From: VXNE01 sp963668365
GTDB lineage: Bacteria; Pseudomonadota; Gammaproteobacteria; Pseudomonadales; Azotimanducaceae
DNA length: 64,000 nucleotides
Reading direction: 5' to 3'
Assembly (NCBI GenBank): GCA_963668365.1
Contig: OY764266.1
Span: forward strand, 1,798,001 to 1,862,000
The notes under the pieces were generated by a model that was not told where the DNA came from, searched no databases, and was given only the letters and a program-made list of their open reading frames with translations. Shown here one piece after another: positions 33,859 through 42,445 of this stretch. The number at the start of each line of letters is the position of its first letter. The stretch's first letter is position 1. Both the position numbers and the translations under genes were made by a program.

Positions 33859-35182
33859 CGGCTGCGGCCTGCTCGGCGGCCCCTGTGTCCGACTGCTCGA
33901 TGGTCTCGTTGGTTGAGGGATCCGTTTCGAACGGTCCCTTGAGATCCAGTTCCTGGCCGATCTCGCGCACCGCGGGGATGACTTCTTCTCCCATGAGCCG
34001 CAGCGAGCGCATGCTGTCCTCGTGAGACATGGCGCCGTCGCCGTCCCAGAAGAAAATGGTGCCGGGCCGCAGGGTTTCGAGCACGTGGCGCACCCGCTTG
34101 ATGACCGACTTCGGGGTGCCCGAAATGATGCTGTATTTCTTCGTCAGGTCGGCGTAGGGATCCTTCGGCGGGGCAGGAATGGTTGTCTCCTCGCCGCGCG
34201 CCCGCTGTTGCGCGATGAACTGCTCCGCCCGGCCCCGAGACCTGGCCGCGGCGAAACTCGTGAGCGTGGGAAGCAGGTTGTTGCGCTGGGTCAGCCCCGG
34301 CAGGTTCTGGATGAACGGCCGAACAATGCCCTGGTTGCCTTCGAGGAACGGGTTGCTCGGCCCCTGCACGTACTTTCTGCCGGCTTCGTCCGCCAGCGCC
34401 TCGGTCTCGTCGACGTGCACCTTGAACAGGTATCCCCGGTGCTGGGTCCCGGCCTCATAGCCGTTCTCCTTGGCCACCTCGTCGTAGTAGCCGTAGGACT
34501 CCCTGGTCGGTCCGAGCTCCGTCGCCAGCATGACGTAGGGATACCGGTGTTTCGCCGCCCAGGCGACCGTGTTGCGGCTCATGACCCCGGGAATCCATAT
34601 CTGCGGATGCGGCGACTGGTAGGGCCGCGACCAGGGGTTCACGTAGCGGTAGTGGTAGTGCTCGCCTTCCCAGCGGAACGGTCCGTCCCGGGTCCACGCC
34701 GCGATGATGAAGTCGTGCGCCTCCTGGAACCGGTCCCAGTTGTACGGCGGCACGGCGTTGTGCGCGACGCTCTCGCGGCCGGTTCCGCGCACCCAGCCCG
34801 TCACCAGGCGGCCGCGGGAGATCATGTCGATGGTGGAGAGGTCTTCCGCCAGCCACAGCGGGTCGTCCCAGATCGGCAGGATGTTGCCGAGCAGCACGAT
34901 CTTCGCGCGCTTGGTGATGCGCGCGAGGATGGCGGCTTCGAGGTTCACCACCTGTCCCATGCAGAACGGCGTGGAGTGGTGTTCGTTCAGCATCAGGCCG
35001 TCGAACCCCATTTCCTCCGCGTACAGCTTCTCGTCGAGGTAGCGGTTGTACAGGTCGGAGCCGAGCCTGGGGTCGTAGGAGCCGTTGGACATGCCGAGGT
35101 CCATGACCGCCCTGCCGGTATTGCCGAAGTAGCCGGAGTTGGGATCCTGGTAGGGACGCTCCGTGAAGTAGCCGATGAACAT
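33854..35182 (-). CDS. luciferase-like (LLM class) flavin-dependent monooxygenase
   Basis: A 442-residue LLM-family protein beginning M-F-I-G-Y-F-T-E-R-P-Y. Family features include L-Y-A-E-E-M-G-F-D-G-L-M-L-N-E-H-H-S, I-V-L-L-G-N-I-L-P-I and S-R-G-R-L-V-T-G-W-V-R-G-T-G. It would use reduced FMN and oxygen to oxidise a small organic substrate. An acidic and Ala-rich tail ends at a TGA that overlaps the ATT start of the FAD-dependent enzyme, so the two are co-expressed. The alpha/beta hydrolase-fold gene upstream on the same strand may belong to the same pathway. Confidence 0.88.
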   Translation of the reverse strand: MFIGYFTERPYQDPNSGYFGNTGRAVMDLGMSNGSYDPRLGSDLYNRYLDEKLYAEEMGFDGLMLNEHHSTPFCMGQVVNLEAAILARITKRAKIVLLGNILPIWDDPLWLAEDLSTIDMISRGRLVTGWVRGTGRESVAHNAVPPYNWDRFQEAHDFIIAAWTRDGPFRWEGEHYHYRYVNPWSRPYQSPHPQIWIPGVMSRNTVAWAAKHRYPYVMLATELGPTRESYGYYDEVAKENGYEAGTQHRGYLFKVHVDETEALADEAGRKYVQGPSNPFLEGNQGIVRPFIQNLPGLTQRNNLLPTLTSFAAARSRGRAEQFIAQQRARGEETTIPAPPKDPYADLTKKYSIISGTPKSVIKRVRHVLETLRPGTIFFWDGDGAMSHEDSMRSLRLMGEEVIPAVREIGQELDLKGPFETDPSTNETIEQSDTGAAEQAAAD

Positions 35183-35379
35183 GTCTGAACTTATTGAACG
35201 GCGTCGCGACCGATAGCGCCAATACTATCAGCAGATTTCCGCGAGGGCGGGGACACGCAGGATTGACGAAGGCGAGGCTGGCCTGGGCCGCACGCAGTGC
35301 CGATAAAGGCGTAGGATCATAGATGGGCTTGGGCGGGGATCAAGACACGGCGCCCGTCAGGGCGACGGGTTTTGTGGCG

Positions 35380-36168
35380 CTAGCCTCCCGTCCCGTCGAC
35401 GTGGGCGGAGACCAGGTCCGCGACTCGGTCCGGTTCTTCGATCTCGACCACGTGACCCGCATCCTCGACCATCTCGACCGTGGCGTTGGGCAGGCTTGCC
35501 GCGTACAGCCCGGCGCACTCGACCGGCACGATCTTGTCGCGCCCGCCCCAGACGATGAGCGTCGGCGTGGCCACGTCGCCGAGCAGTGGCTGAAGACGGC
35601 GGCTGAACATGTACGGCTTCCAGGTCACGCGCGCGGTCATCTCCCTCGACATGTCCCACAGTTCCCGCACATCGTCGCCGGGTTCTTCTCCGACCCAGGC
35701 GACATAGCTCTCCCGGTCGCGAAAGCTCTGCTCGATGTAGTCCCGGTGCGACGCCATCATCTGGTCGAAGATTTGGCCGTTCTCCGGTTTGAGGCCCGCG
35801 GCGCCGATCAGCACCAGCGCGCGCAGCCGGCGGGGCTGCATGGCGGCGAGTTCGGCCGCGACGTAACCGCCGAACCCCGTGCCGACAAGTGCCGCCGGAC
35901 CGATGTCCAGCGCGTCGAGAACGTGGCCGCAGAGAATCGCGATGTCGCGCGGCTCGCGGGCCCATGCCGGGCGCACCGAGCCGCCCCAGCCGGGCATGTC
36001 GGGCACGATCACCCGATGCCGTTGCGCCAGCGCCGCGTGCACCGGCAGCCAGCCGGGGCTGCCCCAGGAATGATGCAGCAGCACGATGTCGCTGCCGCTG
36101 CCGCCCTCCAGCAGGTGGACCTTGCCGGTGGCGAGCTCGATCTCGCGTTCCTGGTATGCGTCGCTCAA
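35380..36168 (-). CDS. alpha/beta hydrolase-fold protein with the nucleophile Ser replaced by Gly
   Basis: A 262-residue single-domain alpha/beta hydrolase. The oxyanion-hole region L-L-H-H-S-W-G is present near residue 31. Asp in W-G-G-R-D-K-I-V and His in E-D-A-G-H-V-V match the other two triad members. The nucleophile elbow reads V-G96-T-G98-F-G100-G instead of GxSxG, encoded by GGG, so the catalytic Ser is absent. It lies about 200 bp upstream of the LLM gene on the same strand; 35183-35379 holds no other gene. It may be a non-hydrolytic family member (lyase, decarboxylase or binding role). Confidence 0.85.
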   Translation of the reverse strand: MSDAYQEREIELATGKVHLLEGGSGSDIVLLHHSWGSPGWLPVHAALAQRHRVIVPDMPGWGGSVRPAWAREPRDIAILCGHVLDALDIGPAALVGTGFGGYVAAELAAMQPRRLRALVLIGAAGLKPENGQIFDQMMASHRDYIEQSFRDRESYVAWVGEEPGDDVRELWDMSREMTARVTWKPYMFSRRLQPLLGDVATPTLIVWGGRDKIVPVECAGLYAASLPNATVEMVEDAGHVVEIEEPDRVADLVSAHVDGTGG

Positions 36169-36275
36169 CTCTTTGCTCCCCGTAGTGCTGGCGCTAGTGT
36201 AACTCGCACGCGGGCGTTGGAAACGACGGGAATCAGGCGCAATATGGCCCCGGTGCCCGGAGAAGCGAAGGAACG

Positions 36276-37796
36276 ATGACGGTCATACATGCGCGGGATC
36301 TGACCAGGAGCATCGCAGACGCGCTGCAGTACGTCTCCTGCTACCACCCGCCGGATTTCATCCGCGCCATGGCCGCCGCCCACGAGCGCGAGGAGAACCC
36401 TGCGGCCAGGGGCGCGTTGCGCCAGGTGCTGGTCAATTCCCGCATGTGCGCCCTCGGCAAGCGCCCGATCTGCCAGGACACGGGCATCGTCAACGTCTTT
36501 CTGGACGTGGGCATGGATGTCGCCTGGGAGGGCGGCGCAAGCGTCGATGACATGGTCAACGAGGGCGTCCGGCGCGCCTATCTCGATGCCGACAACATCC
36601 TGCGTCCTTCCATCGTCGGCGACCCCGACGCTGACCGCGCGAATACCCGCGACAACACGCCGGCCGTGATCCACTACCGCATCGTCCCTGGGGACAAGCT
36701 GACGGTGGAAGTCGCGGCCAAGGGCGGCGGCAGCGAAGCCAAGGCCATGTTCGCGATGCTGAACCCGTCCGACTCCGTCGTCGACTGGATCCTCGACGCG
36801 GTTCCGAGGATGGGCGCCGGCTGGTGTCCGCCGGGGCTGCTCGGCGTCGGCATCGGCGGCACGCCGGAGAAAGCGATGCTGCTCGCGAAGGAGGCGTTGA
36901 TGCAGCCCGTCGACATCCACGACCTCATCGCCCGAGGTCCAGCGAACCGCGCGGAAGCGCTGCGCCTGGAACTCTTCGAGAAGGTCAACGCCTTGGGTAT
37001 TGGCGCGCAGGGCCTGGGCGGTCTGACGACGGTGCTCGATGTCAAGGTGGCCGACCATCCCACCCACGCCGTCAACAAGCCCGTGGCGGTGATACCGAAC
37101 TGCACCGCGACGCGCCACATCCGCTTCGTGCTGGACGGCACGGGTCCGGCGGAGTTCGCGCCTCCGGATCTCGACGACTGGCCGGACATCGCCCTGGATT
37201 CCGCCGGAGACGCCCGCCGCGTCGATCTGGACTCGACGACCAGGGCGGATATCGCGACCTGGCGCGCCGGCGAAACGCTGCTCCTGTCCGGCAAGCTGCT
37301 GACCGGTCGCGACGCGGCCCACAAGCGCCTGGTAGACATGATGGAGCGGGGCGAGAAACTCCCCGTCGACTTCACGAATCGCTTCATCTACTACGTCGGC
37401 CCGGTCGATCCCGTGCGCGACGAAGTCGTCGGACCCGCGGGCCCGACCACGGCCACGCGCATGGACAAGTTCACGCGGGTCATGCTCGAGCGAACGGGCC
37501 TGATCGGGATGATCGGCAAGGCGGAACGCGGCCCGGCGGGAATCGAAGCGATCCGGGATCACGGCGCCGTATCGCTCATCGCCGTGGGCGGCGCCGCCTA
37601 CCTGGTGTCGAAAGCGATCACGAAGTCGACGCTGCTCGCGTTCGAGGACCTCGGCATGGAGGCCATCTACGAGTTCGAGGTGCGCGACATGCCCGTCACG
37701 GTGTCGGTGGACGCCCAGGGCGAGTCCGTGCATATCCGGGGCCCGCGCCTATGGCGCGCGAAGATCGCCGACCGGATCGCCGCGGTGAACACGTAG
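36276..37796 (+). CDS. fumA: fumarate hydratase class I (iron-sulfur)
   Basis: A 506-residue class I fumarase converting fumarate to malate in the TCA cycle. Cysteines expected to bind the 4Fe-4S cluster are seen in R-P-I-C-Q-D-T-G, G-W-C-P-P-G and P-N-C-T-A-T-R-H. The N-terminal alpha domain and the C-terminal beta domain (G-P-T-T-A-T-R-M-D near residue 388) are both present, as in the full-length single-chain enzyme. It is divergently transcribed from the hydrolase gene across about 107 bp, where its promoter must lie. The symbol is given by family similarity. Confidence 0.92.
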   Translation: MTVIHARDLTRSIADALQYVSCYHPPDFIRAMAAAHEREENPAARGALRQVLVNSRMCALGKRPICQDTGIVNVFLDVGMDVAWEGGASVDDMVNEGVRRAYLDADNILRPSIVGDPDADRANTRDNTPAVIHYRIVPGDKLTVEVAAKGGGSEAKAMFAMLNPSDSVVDWILDAVPRMGAGWCPPGLLGVGIGGTPEKAMLLAKEALMQPVDIHDLIARGPANRAEALRLELFEKVNALGIGAQGLGGLTTVLDVKVADHPTHAVNKPVAVIPNCTATRHIRFVLDGTGPAEFAPPDLDDWPDIALDSAGDARRVDLDSTTRADIATWRAGETLLLSGKLLTGRDAAHKRLVDMMERGEKLPVDFTNRFIYYVGPVDPVRDEVVGPAGPTTATRMDKFTRVMLERTGLIGMIGKAERGPAGIEAIRDHGAVSLIAVGGAAYLVSKAITKSTLLAFEDLGMEAIYEFEVRDMPVTVSVDAQGESVHIRGPRLWRAKIADRIAAVNT

Positions 37797-37823
37797 CCGA
37801 CCGCCGACGGGTCCGGACACCGT

Positions 37824-38474
37824 TCACAGCACCGGGGCGAACGTGATCAGCGGCAACAGCGCCGATGCGATGGACATCACGTGGCTGAACACCGGCACGC
37901 CCAGGACGCCGAGCAGGATCAGGCCCAGGAGTGCGTACACGCCGTAGCGGGCGTTGTAGTACCGGTAGGTTTCGGCGGCGGCGCGCGGGAGGAAATGCGG
38001 CAGGATGTAATGGCCGTCCAGCGGGCCGATGGGGATCAGGTTGAACACCATCAGCAGCAGGTTCACCCGCACGAGGAGGAGGACGAAGGTCTCGGTTCCC
38101 GGGTTGAATGCGGCGTCGACTCCCGCGCCGCGGAGCAGCAGGAATACATTCCATACGATGAGCGCGAGCAGCAGGTTCATGCCGGGCCCCGCTGCCGCGA
38201 CCCACAGGTCGGCGCGCCTGGAACGGAAGTTGCGCGGATCCGTGGGCACCGGTTTCGCGTAGCCGAACCCGACCATGATCACCATCAGCAGGCCCACGAC
38301 ATCGATGTGGGCGACGGGGTTCACAGTCAGCCGTCCGGCGCGTTCCGCTGTGTCGTCGCCGTATAGCTTGGCGACGAAGGCATGGCCGAACTCGTGAAAC
38401 GACAGCGAAGCGACGAGTGCCGCGATCACCAGCGTGAACAGCAGTATTTCGCCGCGGTAGACGAGTTCGATCAT
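37824..38474 (-). CDS. site-2 protease family (M50) membrane protease
   Basis: A 216-residue polytopic membrane protein. The zinc motif is S-F-H-E-F-G-H-A-F near residue 25, with the second motif I-P-I-G-P-L-D-G-H-Y around residue 155. It has several hydrophobic segments and resembles the short S2P-type proteases of unknown substrate. Start is ATG 38474, chosen because it overlaps the stop of the rhomboid gene upstream (ATGA); the open frame continues far upstream only as shadow. It is convergent with the fumarase gene. Confidence 0.9.
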   Translation of the reverse strand: MIELVYRGEILLFTLVIAALVASLSFHEFGHAFVAKLYGDDTAERAGRLTVNPVAHIDVVGLLMVIMVGFGYAKPVPTDPRNFRSRRADLWVAAAGPGMNLLLALIVWNVFLLLRGAGVDAAFNPGTETFVLLLVRVNLLLMVFNLIPIGPLDGHYILPHFLPRAAAETYRYYNARYGVYALLGLILLGVLGVPVFSHVMSIASALLPLITFAPVL

Positions 38475-39055
38475 GTGTCCGGGTCGGTTGTCCGCGTACG
38501 CATGCTTTGACCCACGAACAGGCGCGCCGTTGCGCCGCCGGCGATCAGTCCGAACAGGTGCGCTTCCCACGAGATGCCGCCGCCCTGGGGCACGATGCCC
38601 CAGATCGTGCCGCCGTAGAGGAGGAGGACGACGAGCGATGCCAAGAGGGAGGTGAGCGCCCGTTCGTACAGTCCGCGTACGACGAGGAAACCGACGAGGC
38701 CGAACACCAGGCCGCTGGCCCCCACGTGGACGGCTTCGCGGCCGAGCAGCCACACGCTGAGACCGCCGACCGCGATGATCCACGCGACCGTGATCAGGTA
38801 GTACCGCGCTCCGCGGACCAGCACGATGGCGGCGAGAGGGATCAGCGACAGCGTGTTCGCGACGAGGTGCCATAGCGACCCGTGCACGAAAGGCATGCCG
38901 ATCACGCCGGGCAGGCCGTCCACGCGCCGAGGCGTCAGCGCCAGGAAGTAGAATGCGCTCGGGTCGGCGAAGGCGTACAGCGACACCGCCCAGACCAGGC
39001 CCAGGCCCCCGAACAGTACGGCGGCGCGCTGGGCGACGGCGGATTTCATCGGCAA
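38471..39055 (-). CDS. rhomboid family intramembrane serine protease
   Basis: A 194-residue protein with about six hydrophobic segments. The nucleophile Ser lies in G-A-S-G-L-V-F-G and the catalytic His in W-E-A-H-L-F-G-L, the rhomboid dyad. H-G-S-L-W-H-L-V-A-N-T matches the family's conserved HxxxN region. Its stop overlaps the start of the S2P-type protease, so two different intramembrane proteases are co-translated. Substrates are unknown. Confidence 0.9.
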   Translation of the reverse strand: MPMKSAVAQRAAVLFGGLGLVWAVSLYAFADPSAFYFLALTPRRVDGLPGVIGMPFVHGSLWHLVANTLSLIPLAAIVLVRGARYYLITVAWIIAVGGLSVWLLGREAVHVGASGLVFGLVGFLVVRGLYERALTSLLASLVVLLLYGGTIWGIVPQGGGISWEAHLFGLIAGGATARLFVGQSMRTRTTDPDT

Positions 39056-39130
39056 GACTCCCGTCCCGGAATGGCCAAGCCAATGGTAACCTCGATCCTT
39101 GGCTGCCGCTGCTCGACGCGCAACCGAACA

Positions 39131-39258
39131 GCAATTCTTATTTTGGCCTTCAGTCCCCTCAAAAGGAGGGGTCTGCTGGCCGATTTGGCCCGGATTGAGT
39201 CCGAAACGCGAGGCGCAACGCGCCTGACGGTGAAGTCAGACGCCAAAATGAGAATTGC
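39131..39258. mobile_element. 128-bp MITE, copy 1
   Basis: A non-coding element with terminal inverted repeats GCAATTCTTATTTTGGC / GCCAAAATGAGAATTGC (one mismatch). It also contains an internal stem around CCCCTC/GAGGGG. A second copy of identical length and very similar sequence lies in inverse orientation at 50650-50777. It encodes no protein, so it needs a transposase supplied in trans. It occupies the gap between the rhomboid gene and the FAD oxidase gene (39056-39404). Confidence 0.85.
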
Positions 39259-39404
39259 CGGCAACCGAAAGCAGTGTCGAAAAGTTCGGCCACATGGTGG
39301 CCGTTCATCCTGCGGGTCCTGCTTCAATGTACGTCGGCGGGATCACGCTATGATCGACCTTGGACGGGGTCCATGGAATCGGACCCGCTAACCGAGTCGC
39401 CCGG

Positions 39405-40802
39405 ATGGATCGACGCACGCTCCTGACCACCACCGCCGCAGCCGCCTTGCTTGCCCCGGGGCTCGCGGTTCGTGCCGCCCCTAAACGGCGGGTCGTAAAG
39501 GACTACTCGGGGCTCGACGCCGTTCCCGTCGCGCTTGAGCGGCGTCCGATCACCACGGAGGAGGTGAGCGATGCCATCGGTGGCTGGTCCGGTGCGATAT
39601 CCATCGGTGGCGGCCGCTACAGCATGGGAGGCCAGATCGCCGCCCCGGACTCGCTGCATCTCGACATGCGCGGCATGAACCGCGTGCTGTCGCTTGACCC
39701 GGCGAGACGCGTCGTGCGCGTGCAGGCCGGGATCTCCTGGCGCGATCTCCTCGACGCGATCGATCCGCACGACCTGTCGGTCGGCATCATGCAGAGCTAC
39801 AGCAACTTCACGGTGGGAGGGTCGGTTTCGGTCAACTGTCACGGCCGCTATGTCGGCAGGGGGCCGCTGGTGAACTCCGTGCGCGCGGTGCAGATGGTCC
39901 GCGCCGACGGTCGGGTACTGGAGCTGAAGCCGGATTCGCCGATCTTTCGGGGCCTGTTCGGCGGCTACGGAGGGCTCGGCGTGGTGACCGAAGTCGAACT
40001 CGATCTCGAGGCCAACACGCGCATGCGCCGCGTCGTCGAGACGGTCGAACTCGAGGGCTACCCGGATCGCTTTGCGAGCAGGATCGCGCCGGAGCCGCGC
40101 GTCGTGCTGCACAACGCGGATCTGAGGCCGCCGGGGTTCGACGAACCGCGGCTGATCACCTGGATCTCGACGGAAGAGGCCGCGACGGTTCCGGAACGCT
40201 TGATTGTGCGCGACCGGGACTACAGCGACAACCAGACCCTGCTCTGGATGGTGTCCGAACTGCCCGGCGGCAAGCGGCTGCGCCGCGGCATCGAGGACCG
40301 GGTGCTGGAACGGGAGTCCATCGTCTGGCGCAACTACGAGGCCAGTCTCGACACCGACTCCCTGGAGCCCAAGACCCGTCTCTTTTCCACCTACCTGCTG
40401 CAGGAGTATTTCATCCCCGTCGGCAATTTCCTGTCCTTCGCGCGTACGCTGTCGGACGTGCTGCGCCGGCGGCGGGTCAACGCCCTGAACGTCTCGATCC
40501 GCCACTCTCCGCGCGACTCGCGGTCACTCCTGACATGGGCGCCGACGGACGTCTTCTCGTTCGTGCTCTACTACAAGCAGCGCGTCAGCGAACGCGCGAG
40601 CAGGGAAGCGGGCATCTGGACGCGGGAGTTGATCGACGCCGCGCTCGCCAACGGCGGCCGATACTATCTGCCCTATCGCCTCCACGCCGCCCGCTCGCAG
40701 TTCGAGCAGGCCTACCCCGAGATGCGGGATTTCGTGGCGCTGAAGTCCCGGGTCGATCCGCCGGGGAAGTTCCGCAACCTGCTCTGGGACAAGTACCTGT
40801 AG
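39405..40802 (+). CDS. secreted FAD-binding oxidase
   Basis: A 465-residue protein from ATG 39405. M-D-R-R-T-L-L-T-T-T-A-A-A-A-L-L-A-P-G is a twin-arginine-like leader, implying folding with cofactor before export. The FAD_binding_4 domain follows: G-A-I-S-I-G-G-G-R-Y-S-M-G-G, then T-V-G-G-S-V-S-V-N-C-H-G-R near residue 140 and G-G-Y-G-G-L-G-V-V-T-E-V. The C-terminal half resembles D-arabinono-lactone/cytokinin-type oxidases. The substrate cannot be deduced. No close operon partner. Confidence 0.85.
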   Translation: MDRRTLLTTTAAAALLAPGLAVRAAPKRRVVKDYSGLDAVPVALERRPITTEEVSDAIGGWSGAISIGGGRYSMGGQIAAPDSLHLDMRGMNRVLSLDPARRVVRVQAGISWRDLLDAIDPHDLSVGIMQSYSNFTVGGSVSVNCHGRYVGRGPLVNSVRAVQMVRADGRVLELKPDSPIFRGLFGGYGGLGVVTEVELDLEANTRMRRVVETVELEGYPDRFASRIAPEPRVVLHNADLRPPGFDEPRLITWISTEEAATVPERLIVRDRDYSDNQTLLWMVSELPGGKRLRRGIEDRVLERESIVWRNYEASLDTDSLEPKTRLFSTYLLQEYFIPVGNFLSFARTLSDVLRRRRVNALNVSIRHSPRDSRSLLTWAPTDVFSFVLYYKQRVSERASREAGIWTRELIDAALANGGRYYLPYRLHAARSQFEQAYPEMRDFVALKSRVDPPGKFRNLLWDKYL

Positions 40803-40960
40803 CGCATACGGACTACAATCGCCCCGCGTACCCCGGGACCAAAGGAACATCGGTCACACCATAGAGGAGGTCGCAGCCGACGAGATGCAGCGGCGCCACA
40901 ACGAGGTGATGGAAGGGTCGTAGCCGATTCGTCGGCGGTGGGGCGGGGCGCTCGCCCGGC

Positions 40961-42379
40961 TCAGGCGAGCCCCATCTCCCGGTAGGAGCGCACCACCTTT
41001 TCGAGGGCGACGGCGTACGCCGCCGTGCGCAGGTCGTCGATGGCGTCGGATGTGAGCATGGTCTCGCGGATCGCGCCGTAGGCGTTGCGCATGGTGTCCT
41101 CGAGGCCGGAGCGGACCAGGTCGAGTTCTTCGGTGCCGCGCAGCAGGGGCGCCTTGAGGGACTCGGGCACCGGCTTGCCCGTGGCGGTCTCGATCATTTC
41201 GACGATGCGCCGGTTGCGCTGCATTTCGAGCTGGCGGGAAAGGCGGCCGAAACGCATGTGCGAGACGTTGGAGACCCACTCGAAATAGCTCAGGGTGACG
41301 CCGCCGGCGTTGACCAGGAGATCGGGGAGAATCGTCTTGCCGCTCTGCAGCAGCGTCTGTTCGGCGGCGAAGGTCACGGGACCGTTGGCCGCCTCCACGA
41401 TGAGGGGCGCCCGAATGCGCGCCGCGTTGTCGGTGGTGACCTGGTTCTCGATTGCGGCGGGGATCAGGATGTCGCAATCCGCGGCGAGGACCGAACGGCC
41501 GTCGGCGACGAAACAGGCGTCGGGGAAGTCCCGGACGCCGCCCGTGCGACCCAGGAACTCGGCGACGGCATCGGGCTCGAGGCCCGTGTCGGACGCGATC
41601 GCGCCATCGCGCTCGACGACGGCTGCCAGCCGCACGCCTTCGTCCTCGACCAGATAGCGCGCCGCGTTGAAGCCGACGTCCCCGAATCCCTGGACGATGA
41701 TGCGCTTGCCCTCCAGGCCGCCTTCGAGCCCGCAGCGGGCCACGTCCTCGGGGTGGCCGAAGAACTCGCGTACGACGTAGTGGACGCCGCGTCCGGTGGC
41801 CTGGCGCCGGCCCCGCATCCCACCCTGGGTCGCGGGCTTGCCGGTGACGCACGCGAGTGCGTCGATGTCGGACGGGTAGAGCGCCCGGTACTCGTCCGCC
41901 ATCCAGGCCATTTCGCGTTCGCCGGTGCCCATGTCGGGCGCCGGCACGTCGCGGCTCGGGCTGATATAGCCATGGTCCGCGAGTTCCTGTGTGAAACGGC
42001 GGGTGATGAGTTCCAGTTCGTCCTCGTCGTAGTCCTTGGGGCGGATCGCGAGGCCGCCCTTGGCGCCGCCGAACGGCACGTCGACCAGCGCGCACTTGAA
42101 CGTCATGAGCGCCGCGAGCGCCTCCACTTCCTGCTGGTCGACGATGGGCGCGTAGCGCACGCCGCCCTTCACGGGCAGCCGGTGCTCGCTGTGCACGGCC
42201 CGCCAGCCGCAGAATGTCCGGTAGCTTCCGCGCAGCCGCACGGGGAAGCGCAACTGGATGACGGAATTGCACTCGCGGATGGTCTCGACGAGATCCGGCG
42301 GGACATCGAGGGCGCGCGCGGCGCGGTCGAACATGCTGCGCACGCTGCCAAGGAAGTTGGTCTCGGTCGAAGGATTCAC
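40961..42379 (-). CDS. gdhA: glutamate dehydrogenase
   Basis: A 472-residue Glu/Leu/Phe/Val-type dehydrogenase. The substrate domain shows K-G-G-V-R-Y-A-P, the catalytic Lys region P-F-G-G-A-K-G-G and D-M-G-T; the Rossmann domain has V-Q-G-F-G-D-V-G-F-N. It interconverts glutamate and 2-oxoglutarate; NAD or NADP preference is not resolved. It lies downstream of the phenylalanine hydroxylase gene on the same strand, suggesting an amino-acid catabolic group. The 158-bp gap on its 3' side carries only a short coding-like scrap (about 40850-40923). Confidence 0.92.
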   Translation of the reverse strand: MNPSTETNFLGSVRSMFDRAARALDVPPDLVETIRECNSVIQLRFPVRLRGSYRTFCGWRAVHSEHRLPVKGGVRYAPIVDQQEVEALAALMTFKCALVDVPFGGAKGGLAIRPKDYDEDELELITRRFTQELADHGYISPSRDVPAPDMGTGEREMAWMADEYRALYPSDIDALACVTGKPATQGGMRGRRQATGRGVHYVVREFFGHPEDVARCGLEGGLEGKRIIVQGFGDVGFNAARYLVEDEGVRLAAVVERDGAIASDTGLEPDAVAEFLGRTGGVRDFPDACFVADGRSVLAADCDILIPAAIENQVTTDNAARIRAPLIVEAANGPVTFAAEQTLLQSGKTILPDLLVNAGGVTLSYFEWVSNVSHMRFGRLSRQLEMQRNRRIVEMIETATGKPVPESLKAPLLRGTEELDLVRSGLEDTMRNAYGAIRETMLTSDAIDDLRTAAYAVALEKVVRSYREMGLA

Positions 42380-42445
42380 GCGGACTCCTCTGCCAGGGGC
42401 CGTCGAGGCGCGCGAGCGTACGACGCGGGCGCGTTCAGGACAACC

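Noticed and set aside
40850..40923. Coding-like scrap ending E-E-V-A-A-D-E-M-Q-R-R-H-N-E-V-M
   Set aside because: It looks like the end of a real protein but has no start or body; too short to name, possibly a gene remnant.
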